Shown piece by piece: positions 25,639 to 34,883 of a DNA stretch of 64,000 nucleotides. The translations under genes were made by a program, and so were the position numbers. Positions within the stretch are counted from its first letter, which is position 1, and every line of letters begins with the position of its first letter. A model generated the notes under the pieces. The model had not been told where the DNA came from. It searched no databases and saw only the letters and a list, made by a program, of their open reading frames with translations. The DNA is from Chryseobacterium sp. JAH (GTDB lineage: Bacteria > Bacteroidota > Bacteroidia > Flavobacteriales > Weeksellaceae), in the NCBI RefSeq assembly GCF_001507335.1, contig NZ_LMAH01000003.1, forward strand, positions 558,001-622,000, read 5' to 3'.

Positions 25639-27810
25639 ATGATGAATACTAGAGTTTTAGAATTATTAAGAAATCCGAAAAATATTCAGCCAGAAGATCT
25701 GCATCTTTTGAAGGAGGAAATTAATTCTTTCCCCTATATTCAAAATATCAGAGCCCTGCATCTTTACGGGGTGCATCTCTATGATAAAGACAATTATCAG
25801 AAAGCGCTTTCTTCAACAGCAGCTTATACGACAGATAAAAAAATACTGTATCAGCTGATTAACGGTAAAATTCAGCAAGTTAAACCTGTAGTCATTGTAG
25901 AAAAACAGGAAATCACTCCTGAAACAATTATTGCAAATCAAGTTGTTGAAACTAAAGTTGCGGGAAATGAAAATCTTCAGGAAGAAATCGCTGTGAGAAA
26001 AGAAGCCAGGAGTTTCTCAGATCATGATTATGAAGCTGCTTCTGAAGGATTAATCGCCGACAAACCTGAAATCAAACATTTGGTTGTAAAAGGCGAGAGA
26101 AACAGGATTTTATTCGAAGGCGAAGAAAATTTTCTGGATGAAGATCATAATGAAACCATTGATCTTGAATCTACATTAGAATCTGGTGTGATTGTAACGC
26201 ACAAATCTGTTTCCAATCAAAACCTTAGTGAAACTGATGGAATACATGCAATTGTTGCGGAAGAATTAGCCGGAACATCTTCAGAAAGCGAAGCTGAGCA
26301 AGTTCATGCCCTGCCGAAAACGCAGGTTGAGGAAATTGCTGATAATGCCGAATTAAACTTAGAAGAAACGATATCTGAATCTGATGTAGATAAAGAAGCA
26401 GTAATAACAGAAGCTCCAAAGTCTGAAATTATTATTAACGAGGATCAGATAGATTCGAAAAATATTTCAGAAAAAGTAAATAAAGAATCTGAAATAAGCT
26501 TTCAGAAAGTTGAATCTTTCCCAACTGAAACCGATAATCAGGTAATTGAAAGCACTCATTCTTCTTACGAATCATCGATCGTCAAAGCAAAGCAGGCTGC
26601 AGAGGTATTAAATCCGGAATTAATTATTGAAGAAGAGAAAATTGATTCTGAGCAGATTGCAGAGAAAATTAATGATGATGCAGAACTCAGCTTCCACGGA
26701 ACAGATTCTTTCCTTCCGGAAGTGAAAATTGAATCCAATAAAACCACAGAAAGTTTAAGTTCTGAAACTCCAAAATCTACTATCAACAAGCATGAAGACG
26801 AAATGCGCCGTTTGATAGAAGAAGTGGAGAAAAGGATGAAATCAAAAAAAGAAAACGCTCCCGAAAAGACGGAAGAAGCTCGTGAAGAGGAAATCAGTCA
26901 CGATATCAGTTTTGCAGAGACTCAGGCATTTCATGTAGGTGAAGAGCAAAAAGCAGCGGAAGAAGCTGTAGTCACGGTTGCTGAATCCATCGTAGAAGAA
27001 GATCTTGAAGAAAAGAAAGCTGCAGAAGACAATAGCCTCGAGGAAAAGGCTGCAGAAGAAAAAGCTTCAGAAGAGCAATCACAAACTCCTGTAAATTCAG
27101 GATGGAAACCGATGAGTTTTGAAGCAAGCCGTCCTGACTCTTTACTCAACAAATCCACCGAAACTCTTCAGCAAAAAGAAGAAATTCAAACAATTGAAGT
27201 AGCACCAGAAGCTGAACCGATAGTGGAAGAAATCTTGACCGAAACTCAATCAGAAACTACTGAGCGTTCTGATGAGGCTGAAGAAAAAATTACCGAACCA
27301 GAAGCAGCTCCTGATAAACAAAATGGTGAAGCTCCTGTGATGAACGTATCATTCTTCGGTTCAGATATCGCAAGTTTAGGATTGTCTTATAAATCTGATC
27401 AAAAAGAGAAAGCAGATGCCAAGGAGCAGGAAGAGAAAATTGCTCAGCAGAAAATTGACGACAGTAATGTTCCCGGATTTATCAATACTTGGCAAAGTTG
27501 GTTAAAAATCGAGCGTGAAGAAGACGCTCCAATTGATAAAACGGAGATTAAAAATAAGGTCATTGAGTCGTTTATTGAGAACAATCCTAAAATCAGTCAG
27601 TTAAGAGATGAAGTCAATTTCGTTGTAAAAGAAAAGACAGATGATATTTCTCACTTAATGACTGAGACATTGGCAAATTTGTATATCGAACAAAAATTAT
27701 ATTCAAAAGCCGTCAATGCATTTTTAATTTTAGCGAATAAGTTTCCAGATAGAAAAGAATATTTTGAATCAAAAGTTCAGGAAATTAAAGATAACAGAAA
27801 CAAAAATTAA
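25639..27810 (+). CDS. Large acidic repeat protein with terminal helical repeats
   Basis: A 723-residue cytoplasmic protein starting one base after the lptE stop. The first ~80 residues (VLELLRNPKNIQPEDLHLLKEEI ... HLYDKDNYQKALSSTA) and the last ~70 (ETLANLYIEQKLYSKAVNAFLILANKFPDRKEYF) look like TPR-type helices; about 500 residues between are Glu-rich, low complexity and probably disordered. Inside this part an imperfect repeat occurs, INEDQIDSKNISEKVN...SF and IEEEKIDSEQIAEKIN...SF. The function is unknown; co-expression with lptE hints at envelope biogenesis. ATGs at 25639 and 25642 are both possible. Confidence 0.75.
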   Translation: MMNTRVLELLRNPKNIQPEDLHLLKEEINSFPYIQNIRALHLYGVHLYDKDNYQKALSSTAAYTTDKKILYQLINGKIQQVKPVVIVEKQEITPETIIANQVVETKVAGNENLQEEIAVRKEARSFSDHDYEAASEGLIADKPEIKHLVVKGERNRILFEGEENFLDEDHNETIDLESTLESGVIVTHKSVSNQNLSETDGIHAIVAEELAGTSSESEAEQVHALPKTQVEEIADNAELNLEETISESDVDKEAVITEAPKSEIIINEDQIDSKNISEKVNKESEISFQKVESFPTETDNQVIESTHSSYESSIVKAKQAAEVLNPELIIEEEKIDSEQIAEKINDDAELSFHGTDSFLPEVKIESNKTTESLSSETPKSTINKHEDEMRRLIEEVEKRMKSKKENAPEKTEEAREEEISHDISFAETQAFHVGEEQKAAEEAVVTVAESIVEEDLEEKKAAEDNSLEEKAAEEKASEEQSQTPVNSGWKPMSFEASRPDSLLNKSTETLQQKEEIQTIEVAPEAEPIVEEILTETQSETTERSDEAEEKITEPEAAPDKQNGEAPVMNVSFFGSDIASLGLSYKSDQKEKADAKEQEEKIAQQKIDDSNVPGFINTWQSWLKIEREEDAPIDKTEIKNKVIESFIENNPKISQLRDEVNFVVKEKTDDISHLMTETLANLYIEQKLYSKAVNAFLILANKFPDRKEYFESKVQEIKDNRNKN

Positions 27811-27834
27811 GTTTTGATAGAACGAACAGAAAAG

Positions 27835-27857
27835 CGGCAGAAATTCAATTTCTGCCG
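27835..27857. terminator. Bidirectional terminator between convergent genes
   Basis: Perfect 10-bp stem CGGCAGAAAT / ATTTCTGCCG with a TCA loop, A-rich on the left and T-rich on the right, so it can serve both the plus-strand operon and the minus-strand DUF4126 gene. Confidence 0.8.
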
Positions 27858-27868
27858 TTTCTATTTTT

Positions 27869-28480
27869 TTATAATTTATTGGAATTCAATTGTTTCCTGT
27901 TTTTTAACTTTCTCCAGGCTTTTCGTCCAAAAACAATAACGAGAATGAGGGTGATTACTGCGAAGATTGCTGCAATAAAGGGTGCTACCATCGCCAAAAC
28001 AGACATTATTCCGGCGCCTGCAGTTTCGGTAGTTCCTACAACAGAATTCCCCAGTCCACCAGTTGTCGCTGTAGATGCGGCCCGAATTCCCGCAAATCCT
28101 GAACTGATTGTCGCAGCCGTTCCTCCGCCAGCAATTAATGCCAAAGCCCACTGTGGAAATGTTCCCAATTCGGTAAACTGACTGGCGAATAATACAGAAC
28201 CGGCAATCGTTGCCATCGGTATGGAAATCGTATCGAGCAGATGATCCACAAAAGGAATATAGTATGCAAGAATTTCTGTGATCATTGCAATTCCGGTAGT
28301 AATTAGAGCAGGTAAAGTAGAGAGCCATTCAAAGCTTTCACTCATGGGGATCCAATGGAAGTAGGAAGCTAAACTTACTGCGAACATTGGTAAAAATACT
28401 CTGAAACCTGAGGCCGCAGCTAAACCGATGCCAACAAAAGCACTGAGAATATGCTGCAGATAGGGAATTTGATCTAACAT
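27869..28480 (-). CDS. DUF4126 family membrane protein
   Basis: A 203-residue integral membrane protein: SAFVGIGLAAASGFRVFLPMF at the start, then several helices and a Gly/Ala/Thr-rich segment (AGGGTAATISSGFAGIRAASTATTGGLGN) that marks DUF4126. No known function. A basic tail (FGRKAWRKLKNRKQ) is probably cytoplasmic. Monocistronic, convergent with the lptE operon; the 171 bases upstream show no clear promoter match. Confidence 0.85.
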   Translation of the reverse strand: MLDQIPYLQHILSAFVGIGLAAASGFRVFLPMFAVSLASYFHWIPMSESFEWLSTLPALITTGIAMITEILAYYIPFVDHLLDTISIPMATIAGSVLFASQFTELGTFPQWALALIAGGGTAATISSGFAGIRAASTATTGGLGNSVVGTTETAGAGIMSVLAMVAPFIAAIFAVITLILVIVFGRKAWRKLKNRKQLNSNKL

Positions 28481-28651
28481 TTTATTTCGTCAATTGTTTT
28501 CTTAAAGCTACAAAAAATTATAAATGTCAATCGGAATTTATCTGAGCAAATAGTTCTGCGAAACAGAAAAGATATTATTTCAATTTTTGCAGAGTAATTA
28601 AAGTACTCAGACTACAATTAAAAAATATATGCAAATCTGTAGGAATTAAGC

Positions 28652-29026
28652 TCAATTCTTTTTCTGCGCCTGACACAATTTAATAAACTGTGCCTCTACA
28701 TCCTGAAACTTTTCAGGCAATTCAGGGGAAACCCAAAACAGCATTGCCGTAGTTTTGTCGCCGAAGCACTCTTGAAATAAATCTTTGTTCAGGCGGTAAC
28801 ATTCTCTTAAAAGTCTTTTGATGCGATTTCTGTGAACCGCTTTTTTAAAATATCTCTTAGAAACGGAAACGCCAAGTTTTACATTCTCTGTCAATAGCTC
28901 AGGATGATGTTTCAGAATGATAATTCTCAGATTTCCGCTGTTTTTCCATTTGCCTTTTTCGAAAAGCAAAGTGATTTCATCTTTTTTCTTGAGTTTTTCC
29001 GCTTTCGGATATTTAAAATTCTGCAT
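28652..29026 (-). CDS. rnpA: Ribonuclease P protein component
   Basis: A 124-residue RnpA that binds the RNase P RNA and helps recognise the 5' leader of pre-tRNAs. The family's basic RNR motif is intact in AVHRNRIKRLLRECYR, with KLGVSVSKRYFKKA before it. It is not next to rpmH and the origin, as in many bacteria; here it overlaps the tcdA gene by 14 bases (29013-29026), so the two are translationally coupled. Together with tatD it forms a tRNA/RNA and DNA processing cluster on the minus strand. Confidence 0.93.
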   Translation of the reverse strand: MQNFKYPKAEKLKKKDEITLLFEKGKWKNSGNLRIIILKHHPELLTENVKLGVSVSKRYFKKAVHRNRIKRLLRECYRLNKDLFQECFGDKTTAMLFWVSPELPEKFQDVEAQFIKLCQAQKKN

Positions 29027-29750
29027 CCGCCTTTTTCACTAGTTGATTGATGACTTCTGCCGCAGCATACAACCCAAAAATTGCAGGAATGAAACTTATT
29101 GTTCCGTAAAAAGACCTTTTAAAATTGCTTCCATCTGTCATTTTCAGGCTGCTTTCATCCTGAATTTCACTTGAAAAAACACATCGGATTCCTTTGTCAA
29201 TTTTCTCCTTCTTAAGCCTTTTTCTCACTTGTTTGGCAAGATGGCATTCGGCAGTTTTGTGGATGTCTCTTACCATCACTTTCGAAGGGTCAGATTTTCC
29301 ACCGGCTCCCATAGAGCTTACAATTTTAATTTTTCTTCGTTTCGCTGCTATGATTAAGCTCACTTTTGGAGTAATACTGTCGATACAGTCTAAAATATAA
29401 TCAAATTTTCCGGCATCTAAAACTTCAGCCATCCTTTCCGGATTTAGAAATTCATTGATTTTCACCAGTTCAAGCTGCGAATTAATGTCCATCAATCTTT
29501 CTGCCACCACTTCCACTTTATGTTTTCCAACGGTTGAATGTAACGCAGGAAGCTGTCGGTTAATATTGGTAATGTCTACGGTGTCACCATCTACGATGGT
29601 CATTTTTCCAATTCCGGCTCTTGCCAGAAATTCAGCGGCGAAAGATCCTACGCCACCTAAACCTACTACTAGAACATTTGCATTATTCAATATATTAATG
29701 CCTTCTTCTTTGATCAGAAGTTCTGTTCTTTCCAGCCAAAACTTATCCAT
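29013..29750 (-). CDS. tcdA: tRNA threonylcarbamoyladenosine dehydratase
   Basis: A 245-residue E1-like enzyme (ThiF/MoeB fold) that uses ATP to cyclise t6A37 to ct6A in tRNA. Nucleotide site GLGGVGSFAAEFLARAGIG, then DGDTVDITNINRQ and the DCIDSITPKVSLI segment, as in TcdA/CsdL rather than ThiF. The C-terminal Cys-rich zinc loop of classical MoeB is missing, as expected for TcdA. It overlaps tatD by 8 bases upstream and rnpA by 14 bases downstream. Confidence 0.9.
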   Translation of the reverse strand: MDKFWLERTELLIKEEGINILNNANVLVVGLGGVGSFAAEFLARAGIGKMTIVDGDTVDITNINRQLPALHSTVGKHKVEVVAERLMDINSQLELVKINEFLNPERMAEVLDAGKFDYILDCIDSITPKVSLIIAAKRRKIKIVSSMGAGGKSDPSKVMVRDIHKTAECHLAKQVRKRLKKEKIDKGIRCVFSSEIQDESSLKMTDGSNFKRSFYGTISFIPAIFGLYAAAEVINQLVKKADAEF

Positions 29751-30369
29751 TTTTTATCGTTTCTAAATTTTCTATAATCTGTTGTTGAAGTTGTTCTATC
29801 GAAATTTTCTTAATTTCTGAAACCTTTTGATATAATTCTTTGATGTCAAAATCATCATTGTCAGTTTCTAAAAAGAGTTTATTTAAAGGAACTGTTTTCA
29901 AAGTATCCTGCAAAGATAGATGATACAAAACAGCTTTTCCAAAACTCAGATAAAAATTATTCTTCAGAAGGTCGTCAGCCACATTTTGTTTTTTATTAAA
30001 ACCATGAATGATCATCGGCTGCTCAGATTTTTTTCTGAAAGAAATCACTTCGTAAAACTTTTTTACGCAATGAATGATCAAAGGTTTTTTAACCTCATTA
30101 GCCAACTGAATCTGCCTAAAAAAAACGTCCTCCTGTATTTTTATATTCACAGAAACCAAGCTATCCAGTCCACATTCTCCAATCGCAAAACAGTTTTCTG
30201 TAATGGCGGATTGTAACCAATTTATCTGATTTTCAATGCTTCCAGATTCAATGTCTTGTGGATGAATTCCTGCAGAATAATAAAAATCCAGTGCCGTTCT
30301 TTCAAACTCCAGATTATAAATTCCATATTTAATATTTTTCTTATGATGATGAAAATCAAAAAAATCCAT
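29743..30369 (-). CDS. TatD-family metal-dependent hydrolase
   Basis: A 208-residue TIM-barrel hydrolase, shorter than typical TatD (about 260). The metal motif DFHHH (D5-F-H7-H8-H9) is at the very N-terminus, then IGECGLD, the His in LIIHCVKK, a later HGFNK and the C-terminal LETDNDD. TatD proteins are 3'-5' exonucleases active in DNA repair. A TTG upstream at 30375 is in frame, but the ATG at 30369 is preferred. First gene of the tatD-tcdA-rnpA operon, divergent from a TetR regulator. Confidence 0.85.
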   Translation of the reverse strand: MDFFDFHHHKKNIKYGIYNLEFERTALDFYYSAGIHPQDIESGSIENQINWLQSAITENCFAIGECGLDSLVSVNIKIQEDVFFRQIQLANEVKKPLIIHCVKKFYEVISFRKKSEQPMIIHGFNKKQNVADDLLKNNFYLSFGKAVLYHLSLQDTLKTVPLNKLFLETDNDDFDIKELYQKVSEIKKISIEQLQQQIIENLETIKNG

Positions 30370-30455
30370 GATCAAAAATACAATAAATTAAAGTTCAATA
30401 ATAATTATTAAACGTTCGTTTATGAATGTGTTAAAAATTTCTTAACTTTACTAAA

Positions 30456-31094
30456 ATGGCACGCATGGGAAAAAAATTTACCGAGAAGCAGATACATATC
30501 TTAGATATTGCAGAAGAACTGATAGCAAAGAAAGGCTATGAAGGCACTTCTGTACGAGATATATGTTCAAAAGCCAATATCAACGTGGCAATGATTTCTT
30601 ACTATTTCGGTTCAAAAGAGAAGATGATGTCTTATCTCTACCAGTATCGTGTGCTGAAAACCAGAGAGAATTTTTCAGAATTTGCAGATACGATTAAAGA
30701 TGGAAAGCCTGAAATGCAGCTGAAAGAAATGATTAAATACATCGTTTCACAGCTCTTTAAATATAATTATTTCCATGGATTTGTTACCCAGGAATTGCGT
30801 CATACAGAAAACCTTAAGGATGAACTTCTTGATTTTTATCAGCTATTTGTCAAAAAGCTGGATGATGTGATTAAGAAAGGGGTGACTTCCGGAGTTTTTA
30901 CATTTACTCCGAAACCTGAAGATATTTTGACAACCATTATTGGTTCCACTCTTTTTGTGATTCGCAATAAAAATTTCTACGAACTCTATGTTCCTCACAA
31001 AGATGATGAAACTTACACCAAAGAAGCCGAAAAAAAAGTGAGAATGAATCTTTTAATGAATGTTTTTGCCGTTTTAGGATACGCAGCTGACTAA
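30456..31094 (+). CDS. TetR/AcrR-family transcriptional regulator
   Basis: A 212-residue regulator. Its N-terminal TetR helix-turn-helix (residues about 10-58) is unmistakable: ILDIAEELIAKKGYEGTSVRDICSKANINVAMISYYFGSKE. The C-terminal ligand-binding part has no identifiable ligand. The nearest candidate targets are itself and the divergent tatD operon; the spacer 30370-30455 includes an AT-rich TTAAACG..CGTTTA dyad (30410-30422) that could be its operator. Confidence 0.88.
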   Translation: MARMGKKFTEKQIHILDIAEELIAKKGYEGTSVRDICSKANINVAMISYYFGSKEKMMSYLYQYRVLKTRENFSEFADTIKDGKPEMQLKEMIKYIVSQLFKYNYFHGFVTQELRHTENLKDELLDFYQLFVKKLDDVIKKGVTSGVFTFTPKPEDILTTIIGSTLFVIRNKNFYELYVPHKDDETYTKEAEKKVRMNLLMNVFAVLGYAAD

Positions 31095-31141
31095 TTTTGC
31101 GTTAAATAATCATAAAAAAAAATCTTTTAGCAAAAAAGTTA

Positions 31142-31149
31142 TATTTTTG
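31142..31149 (+). promoter_or_regulatory. Promoter -7 box of bamD
   Basis: TATTTTTG, 42 bases before the ATG at 31192. No TTG at the ideal spacing. Confidence 0.45.
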
Positions 31150-31191
31150 CAAATTAATAGGTCGGTAAAACCGAAAACTGTTGAATTTTAT

Positions 31192-32187
31192 ATGAAGAAA
31201 TATATTTTAGGTATTTTTGCCATAGCTGTCATTTCGGCGTGCACCAGTCAGCAAGATAAAGCGATGAAAAGCGCGGATAAAACATTTATCCTGAAAGCCG
31301 CTAATGAAAATTTCGCTAAAAAGAAATGGAAAAATGCTTTGGCTCTTTACGACAGACTTCCAAATCTGGTTGCAGGTACAGATGATGCTCCAAATGTGGT
31401 TTTTAATTCTGCATATGCAAATTATTATGATAAAAATTATAAACTTGCAGGGCACCAATTCAAAAACTTTGCAGTAAGTTTTCCTCAGGATAACAGAAAA
31501 GAAGAAGCGGCTTACATGTCGGCGCTTTGTTATTATAATGGATCTATGGATTATAACTTAGACCAGTCAAGTACAGAGTTGGCCATTAATGAGTTGCAGG
31601 ATTTCCTGACCAATTACCCAAATTCTGAACGATCAAAAAATATCAATACCTTAATTGATGAATTGTCGTATAAATTAGAATTCAAGGCCTACGAAAATGC
31701 TAAGCAGTATTTCAAAATGGCAGATTATAAATCTACAAGTGCAGCTTTTGAAAATGTTTTGGAAGATTTTCCAAGTACAAAACTTCGTCCGAAGATCTAT
31801 GATTACATGATGAAGTCACGTTATTTGCTTGCACAAAATTCTGTATATGATCTTAAAGACGAGCGTATCGAAAGTGCATTGTCTTTCACCAGACAGGTTG
31901 AAAAAGAACTTCCAAATACGGAATATTCTAAAACAGCCGTGGATCTAAGAGAAAAGCTTGAGAAAGAAAAGAAAGATTTTGTCGTTGTGAAAAAGCAGAC
32001 AGAAGCTAGAATTGCAGAACTTACAGCAAGGCAGAAAAAAGCTGCTGATAAGCTTGCAGAAGAGTCTAAGACAGAACAGCAGATCAAAGATCAGGTGTCA
32101 AATGAAAAAAAGGCAATGCAGATTCAGAGAGATAGTGCGGTGTTGCAAACACCTCCGCCGGCTGCCACTTTCAAAATCCAAAGATAA
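31192..32187 (+). CDS. bamD: Outer-membrane assembly lipoprotein BamD
   Basis: A 331-residue lipoprotein with lipobox VISAC, then TPR-type repeats (FAKKKWKNALALYDRL, AGHQFKNFAVSFPQDNRKEEAAYMSAL) and a C-terminal coiled, Lys/Glu-rich tail. BamD binds BamA and helps fold outer-membrane barrels. The frame opens at 31147, but this overlaps the promoter box and adds a non-conserved stretch ahead of the signal peptide, so 31192 is the start. It heads the conserved flavobacterial series bamD-rpoZ-coaBC-porD-recN. Confidence 0.9.
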   Translation: MKKYILGIFAIAVISACTSQQDKAMKSADKTFILKAANENFAKKKWKNALALYDRLPNLVAGTDDAPNVVFNSAYANYYDKNYKLAGHQFKNFAVSFPQDNRKEEAAYMSALCYYNGSMDYNLDQSSTELAINELQDFLTNYPNSERSKNINTLIDELSYKLEFKAYENAKQYFKMADYKSTSAAFENVLEDFPSTKLRPKIYDYMMKSRYLLAQNSVYDLKDERIESALSFTRQVEKELPNTEYSKTAVDLREKLEKEKKDFVVVKKQTEARIAELTARQKKAADKLAEESKTEQQIKDQVSNEKKAMQIQRDSAVLQTPPPAATFKIQR

Positions 32188-32228
32188 TTCGTAAATTTGC
32201 CATCTTATAAATAAATAATTTTCTGAAA

Positions 32229-32552
32229 ATGAGCGTAAAAGATACAAAAGCAGAAGTAAATACTATTACTTACGATAAAGATAAGATTGAAGATAAAGTA
32301 GGTTCAATCTATGAAGCTATTGTTATCATGGGGAAGAGAGCTGAGCAGATTAATGCAGAAATCCGTACTGAATTACACAATAAATTAGACGAATTTGCAG
32401 TTCACAATTCTACATTGGAAGAAGTTTTTGAAAACAGAGAACAGATCGAAATCTCTAAACATTACGAAAAACTTCCAAAACCAACTTCTATCGCTATCCA
32501 AGAATGGTTAGATGGTGAAGTTTACTTTAGAAAGACTGAAGAGAGAAACTAA
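32229..32552 (+). CDS. rpoZ: RNA polymerase omega subunit
   Basis: A 107-residue RpoZ/Rpb6-type protein that stabilises the beta' subunit. Visible signature: VGSIYEAIVIMGKRAEQI, matching the omega helix that grips beta'. It sits 41 bases after bamD and is followed by a hairpin that includes its stop codon; in flavobacteria the omega gene typically lies between bamD and coaBC, as here. Confidence 0.85.
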   Translation: MSVKDTKAEVNTITYDKDKIEDKVGSIYEAIVIMGKRAEQINAEIRTELHNKLDEFAVHNSTLEEVFENREQIEISKHYEKLPKPTSIAIQEWLDGEVYFRKTEERN

Positions 32553-32569
32553 TCACTCAGGTGATTTTT
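32551..32569 (+). terminator. Small terminator overlapping rpoZ stop
   Basis: AATCAC / GTGATT stem with TCAG loop and five T; the rpoZ stop (32550-32552) enters the stem. Confidence 0.6.
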
Positions 32570-32576
32570 ATAAATG

Positions 32577-32609
32577 AAGGTCATAAAGAAATAATTTCTT
32601 TATGACCTT
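32577..32609. terminator. Long perfect hairpin between rpoZ and coaBC
   Basis: 15-bp perfect stem (AAGGTCATAAAGAAA and its complement) with a TAA loop, but no good T run. It could be a processing or RNA-stabilising hairpin as well as a terminator. Confidence 0.55.
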
Positions 32610-32676
32610 TGCTGTTACTACAGGTTTCGATTCTTAGGAAAAAAAGGAGTATTTTAGTGCTTTAAAAATAATCTAC

Positions 32677-33879
32677 ATGAATATTTCCGGAAAAAAGATT
32701 CTTATTGCTGTTTCTGGTGGAATTGCAGCCTACAAAATTCATTTGCTCATCAGAGATTTTGTGAAAAGAGGAGCAGAAGTTCAGGTCATTATGTCTCCTG
32801 ATGCTGAGCATTTTGTAACGAAGTTGAGTCTTGCCACTTTATCTAAAAATCCGGTTTATACAGATTTTTATGGTGATAACGGAACATGGAACAGCCATGT
32901 AGAATTGGCACTTTGGGCAGACGTGATGATCATGGCGCCCTGCACGGCCAATACTTTAGCAAAAATGGTTCATGGTATTTGTGATAATCTGATTATTGCA
33001 ACTTATATGTCTGCGAAATGTCCGGTTTTTATAGCTCCTGCAATGGATTTAGATATGTATCAACATCCGTCAACCAAACAGAATTTAGAATTGGCAGAAG
33101 ATTATGGTCACTTGGTAATTCCTGCAGAAAGTGGAGAATTGGCAAGTGGATTAATCGGTCAGGGAAGAATGGCTGAGCCGGAAACTATTTCAAAAGCAGT
33201 TGAAGATTTTTTTAATTTAAATGAAAAGAAATCACTTCAAGGAAAAACAGTTTTAATAACTGCGGGACCTACGTACGAAGCAATTGATCCTGTAAGATTC
33301 ATAGGAAATCATTCTTCAGGTAAAATGGGATTTTCTATTGCTGAAGAAGCGGCAAAACGTGGTGCGAAAGTTATTTTGATTTCCGGACCAAGTTCTTTGA
33401 ATTCAAAAAATGAAAATATTCATCTGCATAGGGTCACTTCTGCAAAACAGATGCTTGACAAAGTATTTGAGTTCTATGATAAAATTGACATTGGAATAGC
33501 AAGCGCAGCAGTTGCCGATTATGCTCCAAAGGTTGTTGCTTCAGAAAAAATTAAGAAAAATGAAGATAGTTTTACCATTGAACTGATTAAAAATCCGGAT
33601 ATTCTAAAAACGATGGGGGAAAAAAAAGCACATCAGTTTCTTGTTGGGTTTGCTCTCGAAACGCAGAATGAGGAAGATAATGCAAAAGGAAAACTGGCGA
33701 AAAAAAATCTGGATATGATTGTTCTCAACTCGCTTCGCGATGAAGGTGCCGGTTTTAAGCAAGATACCAACAAGATAAAAATATTCACAAAAACACAAAA
33801 AATAGAATTTGACCTCAAATCAAAAGAAAATGTTGCAAAAGATATTCTCGATACCATTGAAGCTCAGATTCTGAAATAA
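32677..33879 (+). CDS. coaBC: Bifunctional phosphopantothenoylcysteine synthetase/decarboxylase
   Basis: A 400-residue fusion of coenzyme A biosynthesis. The N-terminal CoaC flavodoxin-like half has ISGKKILIAVSGGIAAYK, the active-site His in WNSHVELALWAD and the PAMDLDMY substrate clamp; the C-terminal CoaB half starts at about residue 190 with VLITAGPTYEAIDPVRFIGNHSSGKMG and contains the dimer-site Lys region (EKIKKNED). It condenses CTP-activated 4'-phosphopantothenate with Cys and then decarboxylates it. Confidence 0.95.
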   Translation: MNISGKKILIAVSGGIAAYKIHLLIRDFVKRGAEVQVIMSPDAEHFVTKLSLATLSKNPVYTDFYGDNGTWNSHVELALWADVMIMAPCTANTLAKMVHGICDNLIIATYMSAKCPVFIAPAMDLDMYQHPSTKQNLELAEDYGHLVIPAESGELASGLIGQGRMAEPETISKAVEDFFNLNEKKSLQGKTVLITAGPTYEAIDPVRFIGNHSSGKMGFSIAEEAAKRGAKVILISGPSSLNSKNENIHLHRVTSAKQMLDKVFEFYDKIDIGIASAAVADYAPKVVASEKIKKNEDSFTIELIKNPDILKTMGEKKAHQFLVGFALETQNEEDNAKGKLAKKNLDMIVLNSLRDEGAGFKQDTNKIKIFTKTQKIEFDLKSKENVAKDILDTIEAQILK

Positions 33880-33914
33880 TTTTTATAAATTTCCGTTCTC
33901 AACATTTATAGACA

Positions 33915-34814
33915 ATGAAAAAATATACAATACTTTTATTTCTACTCCTTTTTAATTTTAGTTTCTCTCAGGAGCTTCTGGCAACGGTTCAGGTGAATGC
34001 GCAGCAATTGGGAGGAAGTAATCAGCAGGCTTTTAAAGCATTGGAAAAAAGTCTTAGAGATTTCGTTAACAATACAAGCTGGACGGGTAAAAAACTTCAG
34101 AATTTTGAAAAAATAAAATCAAATTTTGCCATCGTTCTAAGTGAAAGAGATGGAAATAAATATAAAGGAAGTATCGTTATTCAGGCGGTGCGACCTATTT
34201 TCAGCTCTTCGTATGAATCTCCTCTTATTAATCTCCAGGACACGAAATTTGCTTTTGATTATGTTGAAAATGAGAATTTAATTTTTAATGAAAGACAGTT
34301 TTCGGGAAAAAACTTGATTGACGTTATCAGTTTTTATGTATATCTGATTTTAGGATACGACGCAGACAGTTTTCAAGCTTCTGGTGGAACACAGTGGTTT
34401 ACTAAAGCACAGCAGATTGCCCAAAATTCTCAAAACCGAGGATATGAGGGTTGGGGACAGATCAATGATCCGAGAAGCCGTGCAATTTTGATTGGGGAAA
34501 TTTTAAATCCTAATATGTCGCAGCTTCGTCAGACCATGTATACCTATCACAGAGCCGGCTTAGACGGAATGTTTAATCAGGATCAAACACAGTCTAAAAA
34601 GATTATTTTTGACGCGTTGATGCAGTTGAAGACCTACGAAAACTCTTTCCAGCAGAATTACTTTTTTAATACCTTCATTACGACAAAGAATGACGAAATT
34701 TTTAATATTTTCAACTCAGGAAACAATGGTGGAATCGTATTGAATGACTTAAAACAACTGATGATTATTTTTGCACCGAAGTTTACCGATACCAAATGGA
34801 ATAAGTGGAGGTAA
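33915..34814 (+). CDS. porD: Type IX secretion protein PorD (DUF4835)
   Basis: A 299-residue exported protein with a signal peptide (FSFSQ). The DUF4835 pattern is clear: ELLATVQVNAQQLGGSNQQAFKALEKSLRDFVNNTSWTG, then NLIDVISFYVYLILGYDADSF and a C-terminal FNIFNSGNNGG. PorD is a component implicated in the type IX secretion system of Bacteroidetes and is genetically linked to recN and coaBC, as here. It supports the presence of T9SS cargo such as the protein at 47252-49316. Confidence 0.88.
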   Translation: MKKYTILLFLLLFNFSFSQELLATVQVNAQQLGGSNQQAFKALEKSLRDFVNNTSWTGKKLQNFEKIKSNFAIVLSERDGNKYKGSIVIQAVRPIFSSSYESPLINLQDTKFAFDYVENENLIFNERQFSGKNLIDVISFYVYLILGYDADSFQASGGTQWFTKAQQIAQNSQNRGYEGWGQINDPRSRAILIGEILNPNMSQLRQTMYTYHRAGLDGMFNQDQTQSKKIIFDALMQLKTYENSFQQNYFFNTFITTKNDEIFNIFNSGNNGGIVLNDLKQLMIIFAPKFTDTKWNKWR

Positions 34815-34883
34815 AACATATAATTCTTGAATTCCGAATTCTAAAATTTTATATTTGCAGTATAAAGAAATCTGCCACTCATC

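Noticed and set aside
27876..28328. 150-residue Cys/Asn-rich ORF on the minus strand
   Set aside because: Alternative frame of the DUF4126 gene, with composition not like a protein of this genome.
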